Assembly (NCBI GenBank): GCA_030055615.1
Contig: JASFYN010000002.1
Coordinates: 1-64,000, forward strand
Reading direction: 5' to 3'
DNA length: 64,000 nucleotides
Origin: Methanothermobacter sp.
GTDB lineage: Archaea > Methanobacteriota > Methanobacteria > Methanobacteriales > DSM-23052
This document shows positions 29,278 through 37,542 of this stretch, piece after piece. The notes beneath the pieces were generated by a model. That model searched no databases, was not told the origin of the DNA, and worked only from the letters and a program-made list of their open reading frames with translations. A program made the translations under genes and the position numbers. How positions within the stretch are numbered: position 1 is the first letter of the stretch; every line of letters begins with the position of its first letter.

Positions 29278-31140
29278 ATGGTTCAAATACTCTTAACAGA
29301 CCCTCAAAAATGTGACGGATGCAATGAATGTATAGAAGCATGTGAAAAAACTACAGGTCACGCATCAATCTTTTTAAATGAATTGGAAGATGGATACCAC
29401 GCTATCGTATGCCAACAATGCGTGGATCCAGCATGTGCAAGAGGATGTTTCAGAGATGCTATAAGAAAAGAACACGGTATAGTTAAAATAGAACAAGAGG
29501 CATGCATAGGCTGCAAACTCTGCATGCTAATGTGCCCAATAGGTGCCATAACATATTCAGAAAATGGCATGATAAAATGTGACCAAACTTGCATAGAAAA
29601 ACCAGGGGACACACCAGCATGTGTAGCAGCATGCGAAAAAGGATGCCTAGAAGCAGTTGACGTGAGAGAAGTTGTAAGTGACATACAAAAAGGCTTTGAA
29701 TTAAAAACCGCGACATCATCAAGTTCATTAACACCATCTTCACCATCATCAGACCTTGCAGCAGCCACCCAAGGACTCTGCGTATTCTGCGGAACCTGTG
29801 AAGTAGTATGCCCAGTAGATGCAATAAAAGTCGTTGAAAGCCACCCTGAAATCGACAGGAGAAAATGTATAATGTGTGGATCATGTCTAGCAGCATGTCC
29901 AGTACTCTTACCAACTGGCGCCGGGAGCATATGGGATCCAAGGACAATAGCAAACATAAGATACACATCCAAAGCAGGTAAATATGTCCTAAGGGGCTTT
30001 GGAACTGAAAGAAGACTGCCGAACTTCGACGACATACTAATAGTACCGGCACAAGCATCAATAGCACCAGTAGACAAATACAGAGAACCCTGTAACACCC
30101 AAGTAACCCTCGGAACAAGATATGCAGAAGAACCCCTCACACTCCAAACACCAGTACTCATAGCAGGAATGTCATTCGGAGCCCTTAGCAAAGAAAGCAA
30201 ACTAGCACTAGCCAAAGGTTCAGCCATGGTAGGATCTTGCGCCAACACAGGTGAAGGTGGAATGCTACCAGAAGAAAGAGAACTATCAGACAAACTCATA
30301 GTACAATACTCATCAGGAAGATTCGGAGTCTCATCAGAATACCTAAACGTTGGAGACGCAATAGAAGTGAAAATAGGCCAAGGAGCCAAACCAGGAATGG
30401 GAGGGCACTTACTAGCCGAAAAAGTAAGCCCAGAAGTCGCCAAAATCAGAGGCATACCAGAAGGTACAGACGCTTTAAGTCCCGCAAGATTCTTGGATGC
30501 AAAAGACAAAGAAGATTTGGCAAAACACATAGAACTCCTCAGAGAAGTTACAGACTGGAGAGTGCCCATCATAGTCAAATTCGGACCAGGAAGAGTATAC
30601 GAAGATGTTAGAATAGCAGCAGAGGCAGGAGCAGATATAATAGCCGTAGACGGGATGGAAGGCGGTACAGGAGCAGCTCCAGAAGTCGTGATAGAACATA
30701 CAGGCATACCCACACTCTCAGCACTAGTACAGGCAGTAAAAAGCCTAGAAGACATGGGCCTAAAGGATGAAATAGACCTTATTATAACCGGTGGTATAAG
30801 AAGTGGTGCAGATGTGGCCAAGGCAATGGCAATGGGGGCAGACGCGGTGTACATAGGGACAGGTGCAATGATAGCAATGGGATGCCGAGCCTGCAGAATG
30901 TGCTACACAGGAAAATGTCCAGTAGGTGTCGCGACACAAGACCCAGAGCTGAGAAAAAGGTTAGATGTTGATATAGCGGCAAGAAAAGTCGCAAATTACA
31001 TAAAGGCCATGACTGAAGAAACCAAGATGCTAGCACAACTTGCAGGACATGACGACATAAGACAATTTAACCCAGACGACTTACGTGCACTGGACACGAA
31101 CACAGCAGCAATAACCGGACTAAAACTAATAAACGAATAA
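29278..31140 (+). CDS. Archaeal glutamate synthase, ferredoxin-FMN subunit
   Basis: The 620-residue protein has an N-terminal region with several 4Fe-4S motifs (CDGCNECIEAC, CIGCKLCMLMCPIGA, CVFCGTCEVVCPVDA, CIMCGSCLAACP) interrupted by a Ser/Thr-rich linker near residue 145. A C-terminal FMN-binding glutamate synthase domain follows (about 220-615, with IAGMSFGALS, DGMEGGTGAAPE, GGIRSGADVAKAMAMGAD and CRACRMC). Electrons from ferredoxin would reduce 2-oxoglutarate plus ammonia to glutamate. The start is ATG 29278, after GAGGTGAA; a GTG at 29269 lies inside the ribosome binding site. Confidence 0.9.
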   Translation: MVQILLTDPQKCDGCNECIEACEKTTGHASIFLNELEDGYHAIVCQQCVDPACARGCFRDAIRKEHGIVKIEQEACIGCKLCMLMCPIGAITYSENGMIKCDQTCIEKPGDTPACVAACEKGCLEAVDVREVVSDIQKGFELKTATSSSSLTPSSPSSDLAAATQGLCVFCGTCEVVCPVDAIKVVESHPEIDRRKCIMCGSCLAACPVLLPTGAGSIWDPRTIANIRYTSKAGKYVLRGFGTERRLPNFDDILIVPAQASIAPVDKYREPCNTQVTLGTRYAEEPLTLQTPVLIAGMSFGALSKESKLALAKGSAMVGSCANTGEGGMLPEERELSDKLIVQYSSGRFGVSSEYLNVGDAIEVKIGQGAKPGMGGHLLAEKVSPEVAKIRGIPEGTDALSPARFLDAKDKEDLAKHIELLREVTDWRVPIIVKFGPGRVYEDVRIAAEAGADIIAVDGMEGGTGAAPEVVIEHTGIPTLSALVQAVKSLEDMGLKDEIDLIITGGIRSGADVAKAMAMGADAVYIGTGAMIAMGCRACRMCYTGKCPVGVATQDPELRKRLDVDIAARKVANYIKAMTEETKMLAQLAGHDDIRQFNPDDLRALDTNTAAITGLKLINE

Positions 31141-31186
31141 AAAAAACGCCAAAAAAAAGTATGAGGTGGCAAATAAAACCCCCCCA

Positions 31187-31465
31187 CTATTTTTTTCTCA
31201 TCTTATAGAATAGATATGCTATGGCTGCAAAGCCAAAGGTGAGTATTGATAAAATCCCTAATATTAGGACTTTGATTATTATAGGGGGCTTGTAGTGTAC
31301 TCTGTGTACTTTTATGGTGCTTTTAACGATTTTGGGGGCTTTCCTTTTTTTAGATAGAGTGGATGGTGCAGATTTCACTTCTAGATCGTCTGCATGGACT
31401 ATGATAGTCCTTTTTATGCTCTTTCTCCAATCTGGTCTCATCCCTTTCATCTCCCACCCAATCAT
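31187..31465 (-). CDS. Small membrane protein with basic N-terminus
   Basis: The 92-residue protein has a soluble, Lys/Arg-rich N-terminal half and a single long hydrophobic stretch near the C-terminus (IIIKVLILGILSILTFGF then AAIAYLFY), ending MRKK. ATG 31465 is used; an ATG at 31450 is possible. No family recognised. Confidence 0.5.
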   Translation of the reverse strand: MIGWEMKGMRPDWRKSIKRTIIVHADDLEVKSAPSTLSKKRKAPKIVKSTIKVHRVHYKPPIIIKVLILGILSILTFGFAAIAYLFYKMRKK

Positions 31466-31568
31466 AATTTAGTGGGTTAAATTATTTAAGTGCTTCGAAA
31501 TAGGAAACCCCCCATGGCAAGATTATCGGAACATGGATTTTGGAATGCGCCCTTAGGATTTTTTTGGC

Positions 31569-32348
31569 CTAATATTGTATGAATTTTATCATCTGGATAA
31601 GGTCTTGGGCGCTTTCTATTCCCGCTTTTAGGTCTAGGTTTATATAGGCCTTTCTTCCTGCGCTGTAACTTGATGATAGTATGATCTGGTTGCCTATAAT
31701 CTGGTAGCCATCCACTGGGGTGTGCCCAACTATCATGGCATTACATTTAACTCTCCTCAGGAATTCATCTATGTCCTCTTCTAGGTAGGATCCGTAACGG
31801 TTCCATAACATCTCATATACCGCTGGGCTTTGGTAGCCACCCTCTTTTATGTTGATTATATCATCTAGGCCCCTTATATGCCTTGATGGACCAGCATGGC
31901 TTATGAAGACTTTATTTTTTGTTTTAACAGCGAATGGCAATTCTTTGAAGAATCTTTTATATGATTCTAGCTTTTCCATCCAATTATCCCCAAATTTTTC
32001 ATTTAATAATCTCTCGAATGATAGGCTCTGGTTTATGCCACCTTTAAAAACATCTATGCCTGTGATATGTGACCATTCATGATTTCCAAGGAGAAGATGG
32101 AAATTCTTATAACGGCGATAATATACTCTCAATGTTTCTAGGATTTCTACTGATCCGTCCTCGTATCCCATGGAGTGTATGAAATCTCCAGTGAAGACAA
32201 TAGGATATTCTCTGTTGTAGTCTTTTTCCCATATTTTAAGATATATTTTAAAGTCTGTGAGATTACCATGAAGATCTGTCACAACAAGTAAATTGTCACT
32301 TCCACCAACTTCTATGAGGCCACCCCTATATTTCGTTGACATAGGCAT
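31569..32348 (-). CDS. Calcineurin-like metallophosphoesterase (PPP-type)
   Basis: The 259-residue protein has the metal-binding motif set DLHGN, GDFIHS, GNHEW, SHAGPSRH and GHTP in order, as in PPP-family Ser/Thr protein phosphatases and related phosphoesterases. It would hydrolyse a phosphomonoester with two metal ions. No Shine-Dalgarno is clear before ATG 32348; ATG 32342 is also possible. It diverges from the radical SAM gene with only about 40 bases between starts. Confidence 0.85.
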   Translation of the reverse strand: MPMSTKYRGGLIEVGGSDNLLVVTDLHGNLTDFKIYLKIWEKDYNREYPIVFTGDFIHSMGYEDGSVEILETLRVYYRRYKNFHLLLGNHEWSHITGIDVFKGGINQSLSFERLLNEKFGDNWMEKLESYKRFFKELPFAVKTKNKVFISHAGPSRHIRGLDDIINIKEGGYQSPAVYEMLWNRYGSYLEEDIDEFLRRVKCNAMIVGHTPVDGYQIIGNQIILSSSYSAGRKAYINLDLKAGIESAQDLIQMIKFIQY

Positions 32349-32390
32349 CAAAATATTATGAGGGTGTAGCTAATATTTATATGAGGTCCT

Positions 32391-33095
32391 ATGAAAATTT
32401 CCCATATTTCAGTAAGTGATAAGATAACATTGCTCGTATGCGGGTGCAATTTCAAGTGTAAATATTGTTTTTTCAAACCGCAAGATTGCACAAGTCTTAC
32501 AGCGAAGAGCCTATATGATATGCTTTCCAAAATAAAAAAGGTATACAATCTCTCTATGATTACAATAGCCGGTGGGGAACCCACTCTCCAAGATGATCTC
32601 CCAAATTTGACGAGATTCCTAGATGGAAACTTTCACAGTATATTATCCACCAATGGATCACACTTACTTGAAATAATAGACAAATTAAAAGTCAATGAAG
32701 TCCATGTGAACCTTAAGGCTTTGGATGATAAAAAACATAAGATTCTCACCTCTCAATCAAATAAAAGAATCCTTGAAGTCGTAGAATATCTTGGAGAAAA
32801 CAAGAGGGATCTTAATTTTAAAGTGGAAATTTCAACCGTACTCATACCTGGTATAATTGGGGTGTCTGAAATTGGGAAGATCGCAAAATTTATTGGAAGA
32901 TGGGATCTACCATATCATATAATAGCCCATGTGCCCAGTCGTTTGAATGCGCCGAGACCATCAAAGAGCATATTAGAGGCTGCGAAGAAAATCAGCCAAA
33001 AATACTTATCAAATGTTTCAACTTCACTAGAATCTAGAAGGCATAGAAGAGGAAAAAAGATACTCATCCAAAAAAGTTTGATAATAAAAGAATAA
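32391..33095 (+). CDS. Radical SAM protein, activating-enzyme size
   Basis: The 234-residue protein has CNFKCKYCFF near residue 19 (CX3CX2C) and AGGEPTLQDDL. It lacks a SPASM domain and resembles short radical SAM activases (NrdG/PflA-like) and MoaA-like cores. GAGGTCCT precedes the ATG. The surface protein gene begins 16 bases after its stop, so both may share a transcript. Substrate unknown. Confidence 0.82.
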   Translation: MKISHISVSDKITLLVCGCNFKCKYCFFKPQDCTSLTAKSLYDMLSKIKKVYNLSMITIAGGEPTLQDDLPNLTRFLDGNFHSILSTNGSHLLEIIDKLKVNEVHVNLKALDDKKHKILTSQSNKRILEVVEYLGENKRDLNFKVEISTVLIPGIIGVSEIGKIAKFIGRWDLPYHIIAHVPSRLNAPRPSKSILEAAKKISQKYLSNVSTSLESRRHRRGKKILIQKSLIIKE

Positions 33096-33111
33096 AGGAT
33101 GGGGGGTATCA

Positions 33112-33627
33112 ATGGATACAAGGATTCTATCAATTATGGTATTATGTGTGTTAGTGGTGGGTGTATTTGCAGTTGCAGCAGAAAATAAAACAACAAATCA
33201 GTCAATAGGGAACAAATCAAACATTACAAATAATACCACTAATGTACAACCACTTTCGGTTTGGACATCTGTTAGTGTAACCCCTTCTACTTTAAATCTT
33301 GGGACGATAGCCCCTGATGGCATAGAAAGGAGTTATCCAAATGCTGCAACTGTAACAGTCACATATTTTTTGGCATATAATGATCGTCTTTCTGTAAGGG
33401 CGAGTGGTGATTTAGTAAATGCCAATGGTTCGACGATCCCATTATCGAATCTTAAGTTCAGCACCTCTAACATTGCTAAAAGATCATTCACAACATCAGA
33501 TTATACCATATTAACTTATAGTGGACTTTGGGGCTCTCAAACGGTCCCTATGAACTTTTATATTACTATACCAGTTTTCACTGATCCTGGCACCTACTCT
33601 GTGACTATAATCTATACAGCAACTTAA
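33112..33627 (+). CDS. Exported surface protein, copy 1 of a tandem pair
   Basis: The 171-residue protein has a hydrophobic signal segment (about 4-22), an Asn/Thr/Ser-rich linker likely to be glycosylated, and a beta-sandwich ending PGTYSVTIIYTAT. SVTPSTLNLGTIAPDGIERS starts the folded part. The design resembles WxL-type or pilin-like beta proteins of Gram-positive cells, without the WxL motif itself. GGGGGGTATC precedes the ATG. Its 5' part is almost identical to the next gene. Confidence 0.75.
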   Translation: MDTRILSIMVLCVLVVGVFAVAAENKTTNQSIGNKSNITNNTTNVQPLSVWTSVSVTPSTLNLGTIAPDGIERSYPNAATVTVTYFLAYNDRLSVRASGDLVNANGSTIPLSNLKFSTSNIAKRSFTTSDYTILTYSGLWGSQTVPMNFYITIPVFTDPGTYSVTIIYTAT

Positions 33628-33912
33628 AAGAACGGATTTACCAAAAAAGATCACGAAAATAGAACCACCCAGAGGAGGCGGCGAAATATAGCCCCCCATA
33701 GTAAAAAAGATATTCAAATTTTCACATAAGATGTTTAGGGGGGGATCCCACTGTTGGGAGAGTGGATGAGTGTGATGTCCCCCCCACACCAATGTTTTGC
33801 TATCTTTTGGGGGAGGTTATGTTAAATAGACTAAGGTGGGAGGGGAAGATCCTTTAATCACCAAAAGATTTTAACAATGAGTGAAAGCATATAAGAAATT
33901 TGGGGGGATCAG
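33628..33912. other. Gap between tandem surface protein genes
   Basis: This 285-base gap has no convincing gene. It contains G- and C-rich blocks (CCCCCCAT, GGGGGGGATCC, CCCCCCCAC) that could pair to form RNA structure, set in AT-rich DNA. GGGGGGATC at the end is the ribosome binding site of the next gene. Confidence 0.5.
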
Positions 33913-34419
33913 ATGGATCCAAAAGTTTTATCTCTTGTGATATTATTTGTGTTCGTGGTTGGAGCTTTTGCAGTTGCAGCAGAAAATAAAACAACAAATC
34001 AGTCAATAGGGAACGAATCAAACATTACAAATAATACGATAAAGATACAGCCACTATCAGCGCGGGTAAGTGTTAATGTAACCCCTACGGTCGTATATTT
34101 CGGAACAGTACCCCCTGATGGCATTGAAAGGAGCTACCCAAATGCTGCGACGGTAATAATAGATCACCAGGGGGCTAGCGATTTCTATGTGAGAGCAAAT
34201 GGCAATCTAGTAAGTGATAGTGGCTTAGAGATTCCAATATCATACCTTAAGTTTAGCACACCTAATTCCCCCATAAGACCATTTACAACAGAAAATCAAT
34301 GGATATCAAAATATCCAGGGAGTGGAGTTGAAAGGATTCCTATAAATTTTTATATCACGATACCCACTTACACTGATCCTGGTACATATTCTGCGACTAT
34401 AATATATACAGCAACTTAA
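33913..34419 (+). CDS. Exported surface protein, copy 2 of a tandem pair
   Basis: The 168-residue protein is a paralogue of the preceding one, with the same signal segment, Asn/Thr-rich linker, PPDGIERSYPNAATV segment and C-terminal PGTYSATIIYTAT. The first 45 codons are nearly identical at the DNA level between copies, while the beta domain has diverged. This points to duplication with later gene conversion or selection on the export and linker part. Likely displayed on the outside of the cell wall or membrane. Confidence 0.75.
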   Translation: MDPKVLSLVILFVFVVGAFAVAAENKTTNQSIGNESNITNNTIKIQPLSARVSVNVTPTVVYFGTVPPDGIERSYPNAATVIIDHQGASDFYVRANGNLVSDSGLEIPISYLKFSTPNSPIRPFTTENQWISKYPGSGVERIPINFYITIPTYTDPGTYSATIIYTAT

Positions 34420-34633
34420 AGGCCCCCCTTATTTCATAAATTAGAAGGAGCCCTCCTCAAAAAAAAGAGTGAATATTCCATAACAAGGTATGTGCATGTA
34501 AAATGTTAAAAAGAGCTATGGATATGATAAACCTCCAAAGCAAGGAATAGAAGCTTATATCTACACATTACAATTTTTTTGGTTGTAAGGGGGGCTCTCT
34601 CCATGAAGCAAATTTGAAATACCTATGAGAGAT

Positions 34634-34650
34634 ATCACATAGTGTGTGAT
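34634..34650. promoter_or_regulatory. Interrupted palindrome, possible operator
   Basis: ATCACA and TGTGAT flank five bases, giving 6-base arms of perfect inverted symmetry. It lies about 55 bases upstream of a TATA-like element, a position fit for an activator. Short palindromes also arise by chance in AT-rich DNA. Confidence 0.3.
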
Positions 34651-34703
34651 TATAGTCACAACTCTTTTTATATTAAATCCCCAATTTTCACATAAATAGA
34701 AAA

Positions 34704-34714
34704 ATTTAAATATA
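34704..34714 (+). promoter_or_regulatory. Putative TATA box of the third surface protein gene
   Basis: TTTAAATATA sits about 50-60 bases before ATG 34766, the best match to an archaeal TATA element in the gap. Confidence 0.45.
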
Positions 34715-34765
34715 TCCTATGAATAAGATCTAATTCAAAAGAACAAAGTTTTTTTGGTGAAAGGA

Positions 34766-35293
34766 ATGAAGGAAAAGATAGGGGGCCTAATGGCACTACT
34801 AGTGGCTTTGATCCTTGCTGTAGCGATAGGAGCATATGACACATCATCAGCAGCCACTGCAAATCAGGAAGTCCAAGTATCAGTACAAGAGGCAATATCA
34901 ATACAAGTTGACACTCCACTAAACTTTGGTAATCTGAGTGCAGGCGATACTTACAATAGCCCAAATTACAATATAAGGAACACTGGGAATGTTAAAATAG
35001 ATCTTTATGTCCAGACAAATGACACAGCCTTCAGACCAACCACAGAAAACACCCAAGATACAATACCAATAGCTGGTAATTATAGGATAAGGAGCAATGT
35101 TACCGGAGGCTTCGAACAACTTTCAACAAGTCTTTTGAAGATCTATGATAACATGCCAAAGGCTAGCCAAGGCTCAGGAACACCATTTACATGGACCACA
35201 CAACAACAGTTAACAATACCTGCATTTACAGAAGATGGAACCTACATTATAACTCTAATTTACACTGCCGTAAAACACAACGTGCAACCATAG
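34766..35293 (+). CDS. Exported beta protein, WxL-like fold possible
   Basis: The 175-residue protein has a cleavable-looking signal (about 5-27, then SSAATANQEVQ) and a single beta domain. The domain starts ISIQVDTPLNFGNLSAGDTY and ends DGTYIITLIYTAVKHN. The N and C edges of the domain match those of the two tandem proteins, so the three share a fold. The start is ATG 34766, 5 bases after GGTGA; upstream GTG and TTG codons belong to the ribosome binding site. No membrane anchor is present. Confidence 0.75.
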   Translation: MKEKIGGLMALLVALILAVAIGAYDTSSAATANQEVQVSVQEAISIQVDTPLNFGNLSAGDTYNSPNYNIRNTGNVKIDLYVQTNDTAFRPTTENTQDTIPIAGNYRIRSNVTGGFEQLSTSLLKIYDNMPKASQGSGTPFTWTTQQQLTIPAFTEDGTYIITLIYTAVKHNVQP

Positions 35294-35309
35294 TATAGAT
35301 CCCCATTCC

Positions 35310-35345
35310 AATTTTTTTAGAAAAACAAAAATTTTTTTATTTTCT
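35310..35345 (+). terminator. T-tract terminator
   Basis: Two tracts of seven T (ATTTTTTTAG and ATTTTTTTATTTTC) follow the stop of the third surface protein gene. They match an archaeal U-tract stop signal. Confidence 0.4.
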
Positions 35346-35396
35346 CTTCATTTATTATTATTAATCAAATTTACATAAATTATCTGGGGGAGTCGG

Positions 35397-36287
35397 ATGA
35401 AGTTCAAGGTTTTTGTGGCAATTTTAATGTTCATATTCATTTTAGGGTCATTGTATCCAATTATTGCAACGGGTTTATGGGCTTCGCCAGCGGAATTCCG
35501 CTACAACCTCAAACCAAGCGAGACAGTAACCGGTGAAGTTACAATAAAGAATATCGGGGACGAGACAGTTAATGTTACTGTGGAGAAAAAGAGACTTCTT
35601 ATGGACAGCATACACCTTGTATATTCTGATAAAGGTATTGCAAAGTGGATAACAATCAACAGTAACACAACATTCACCCTAAAACCTGGAGAATCCAAGA
35701 AAATAAGATTCAGTGTAAAGGCACCATCTAGGATAAATTATTCAGATGCTGTAGGCGCACTCGTTATAAGGGGTCTTCCTGTCGTAGAGAATGCCACAGG
35801 TGGGACGCAGATCACCCACGGAGTCGAGTTAGTGATACCGATAAGGGTGGGGCTCCCAGGGCCTATCATAGAATCCCTACAACTTTTAGATCATAGGATT
35901 CCAAGTGTACTTTTAAGTTTTATTCCTGGTGAGTTTGTCTATGAGCTTAGAAATAATGGTACAGTACAGGCCAACATGACCGGGGCAATAGAAATCAAGG
36001 GCCTGACCACCCATAGAATACCTATAGATGGTGTCGTATATCCTGAGGACAATTATACACTTGTTGAAAGGTGGACCCCAGGTTGGACAGACCTTGGATT
36101 ATACAAAGTAGATACCAGGATAGATTATGGTAGGTTCCAAAAGACCAAGACAATAGAAACTAGTGATACTCTCATAGTTATACCAGTGTGGCTCATAATC
36201 CTAATCATAGTAGGGGCAGTTATCTGGGTATTGCGTCGAAAAGGTGTTGAACCACCTATAACAGTGAAAATCGAAAGAAAAAAATAA
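35397..36287 (+). CDS. Membrane-anchored WxL-interacting-protein-like (DUF916-like) protein
   Basis: The 296-residue protein has an N-terminal signal or anchor (about 4-26), two immunoglobulin-like beta domains and a C-terminal transmembrane helix (about 264-283) followed by RRKG and a basic tail. The first domain runs SPAEFRYNLKPSETVTGEV, IKNIGDETVNVTVEK and LKPGESKKIRFSVKAP, then DAVGALVIRG. This order resembles the DUF916/WxLIP proteins of Gram-positive WxL loci. It probably holds or chaperones the three small beta proteins encoded upstream. Similarity is by pattern only. Confidence 0.65.
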   Translation: MKFKVFVAILMFIFILGSLYPIIATGLWASPAEFRYNLKPSETVTGEVTIKNIGDETVNVTVEKKRLLMDSIHLVYSDKGIAKWITINSNTTFTLKPGESKKIRFSVKAPSRINYSDAVGALVIRGLPVVENATGGTQITHGVELVIPIRVGLPGPIIESLQLLDHRIPSVLLSFIPGEFVYELRNNGTVQANMTGAIEIKGLTTHRIPIDGVVYPEDNYTLVERWTPGWTDLGLYKVDTRIDYGRFQKTKTIETSDTLIVIPVWLIILIIVGAVIWVLRRKGVEPPITVKIERKK

Positions 36288-36289
36288 GA

Positions 36290-37525
36290 TTATTGGAATT
36301 CTATTCTTTTTATTCTTTCCATTGCCTCTTTGGTGTTTTTTTGAGTGTTGAATGCTGATATCCTGATGTATCCTTCTCCGTGGGGTCCGAATCCTGTGCC
36401 TGGTGTCACAACTACCTGCGCCTCATTTAGGAGTTTGTCGAAGAATTGCCATGAGCTCATATTATTTGGTGTTTTAACCCAAATGTATGGTGCATTGATT
36501 CCACCATAATATTCTAGGCCCGTGTCTTTTAGGTTTTCTCTTATTATCTTCGCATTTTCCATGTAGTATTTTATTGATTCTTTGATTTCTTTTTGTCCTT
36601 TTTTGGTGTATGTTGCTGCTGCGGCAGCCTGTACTGGATAGGATACGCCATTGAATTTTGTGGTTTGTCTTCTGTTCCACAGGTTGTTTAATTTGTATTT
36701 TTTGCCTTGGCTGTCTTCTGCTTCTACTTCTTCTGGTACTATTGTATAGGCGCATCTTGTACCTGTGAAGCCTGCTGTCTTCGAGAAGCTTCTGAATTCT
36801 ATCGCAACCTCTCTGGCCCCATCTATTTCATAGATGCTGTGCGGTATCTTTTTTTCTTGTATGTATGCTTCGTATGCTCCATCAAATAGTATTATGCTAT
36901 TGTTGTCCCTTGCATAATCTACCCATTCTTTTAATTGGTCTTTTGTCAGGCTTGTTCCTGTTGGATTGTTTGGGTAACAGAGATAGATTAGGTCTGCTTT
37001 TTTTTCGGGTAGGGGTGGTTGGAAGTTGTTTTCTGCCGTGCAGGGTAGGTATATGATGCCGTTGTATTGGCCTTTTTTGTTTTGTGGTCCTCCGCGGCCT
37101 GCCATGACATTACTTTCGACATATACTGGGTATACTGGGTCTGTTATGGCGACTTTATTTTCGGTGCTGAATATTTCTTGGATGTTTGCTGTGTCGCATT
37201 TTGCACCGTCGCTTATGAAAACTTCATCTATGGTTAGTTTTATGCCCCTTTTTTTGTAGTCGTTTTCTATTATTGCTTCTCGGAGGAATGGGTAGCCTTG
37301 TTCTGGACCGTATCCTTTGAATGTTTCCTTGTGGGCCATTTCATCTACTGCTTTGTGGAATGCTTCTATGACTGTTTGTGGTAGTGGTCTTGTAACGTCT
37401 CCTATTCCCATGCTTATTATGTTGGCTTTTGGGTTTTCTTTTTTGTATTTTTCTACTTTTTGGTTGATTTTGGAGAATAGGTAGCTTTCTTCGAGGTGTA
37501 GGTAATTTTCGTTGATTAGTGTCAA
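36290..37525 (-). CDS. dapL: LL-diaminopimelate aminotransferase (TTG start)
   Basis: The 411-residue PLP enzyme matches the methanogen DapL, with [13 protein letters not shown] near the N-terminus, [11 protein letters not shown], and the PLP lysine region [16 protein letters not shown]. It makes LL-diaminopimelate from tetrahydrodipicolinate and glutamate in one step for lysine synthesis. The start is TTG 37525; GGGGAGG lies 9 bases before it, and the N-terminus [14 protein letters not shown] fits relatives. It ends the long minus-strand block, converging with the surface protein cluster 2 bases away. Confidence 0.93.
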   Translation of the reverse strand: MTLINENYLHLEESYLFSKINQKVEKYKKENPKANIISMGIGDVTRPLPQTVIEAFHKAVDEMAHKETFKGYGPEQGYPFLREAIIENDYKKRGIKLTIDEVFISDGAKCDTANIQEIFSTENKVAITDPVYPVYVESNVMAGRGGPQNKKGQYNGIIYLPCTAENNFQPPLPEKKADLIYLCYPNNPTGTSLTKDQLKEWVDYARDNNSIILFDGAYEAYIQEKKIPHSIYEIDGAREVAIEFRSFSKTAGFTGTRCAYTIVPEEVEAEDSQGKKYKLNNLWNRRQTTKFNGVSYPVQAAAAATYTKKGQKEIKESIKYYMENAKIIRENLKDTGLEYYGGINAPYIWVKTPNNMSSWQFFDKLLNEAQVVVTPGTGFGPHGEGYIRISAFNTQKNTKEAMERIKRIEFQ

Positions 37526-37542
37526 CTTTTTAGCCTCCCCTT

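Larger units (their letters stand above)
34420..34765. other. Long gap before third surface protein gene
   Basis: No gene is seen in these 346 bases. The gap holds an interrupted palindrome (34634-34650) and a TATA-like element (34704-34714) that serve the next gene. The rest is AT-rich with G/C blocks near 34590 and no open frame with a ribosome binding site. Confidence 0.5.

Noticed and set aside
29358-30854. A 498-codon open frame on the minus strand
   Set aside because: It lies wholly opposite the glutamate synthase gene, whose product matches a known family throughout. The antisense product is Ser/Pro/Ala-rich with no recognisable domain.
33511-33792. A 93-codon frame on the minus strand between the tandem surface genes
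   Set aside because: It is low in recognisable content, is antisense to the conserved C-terminus of the first surface protein, and has no ribosome binding site.
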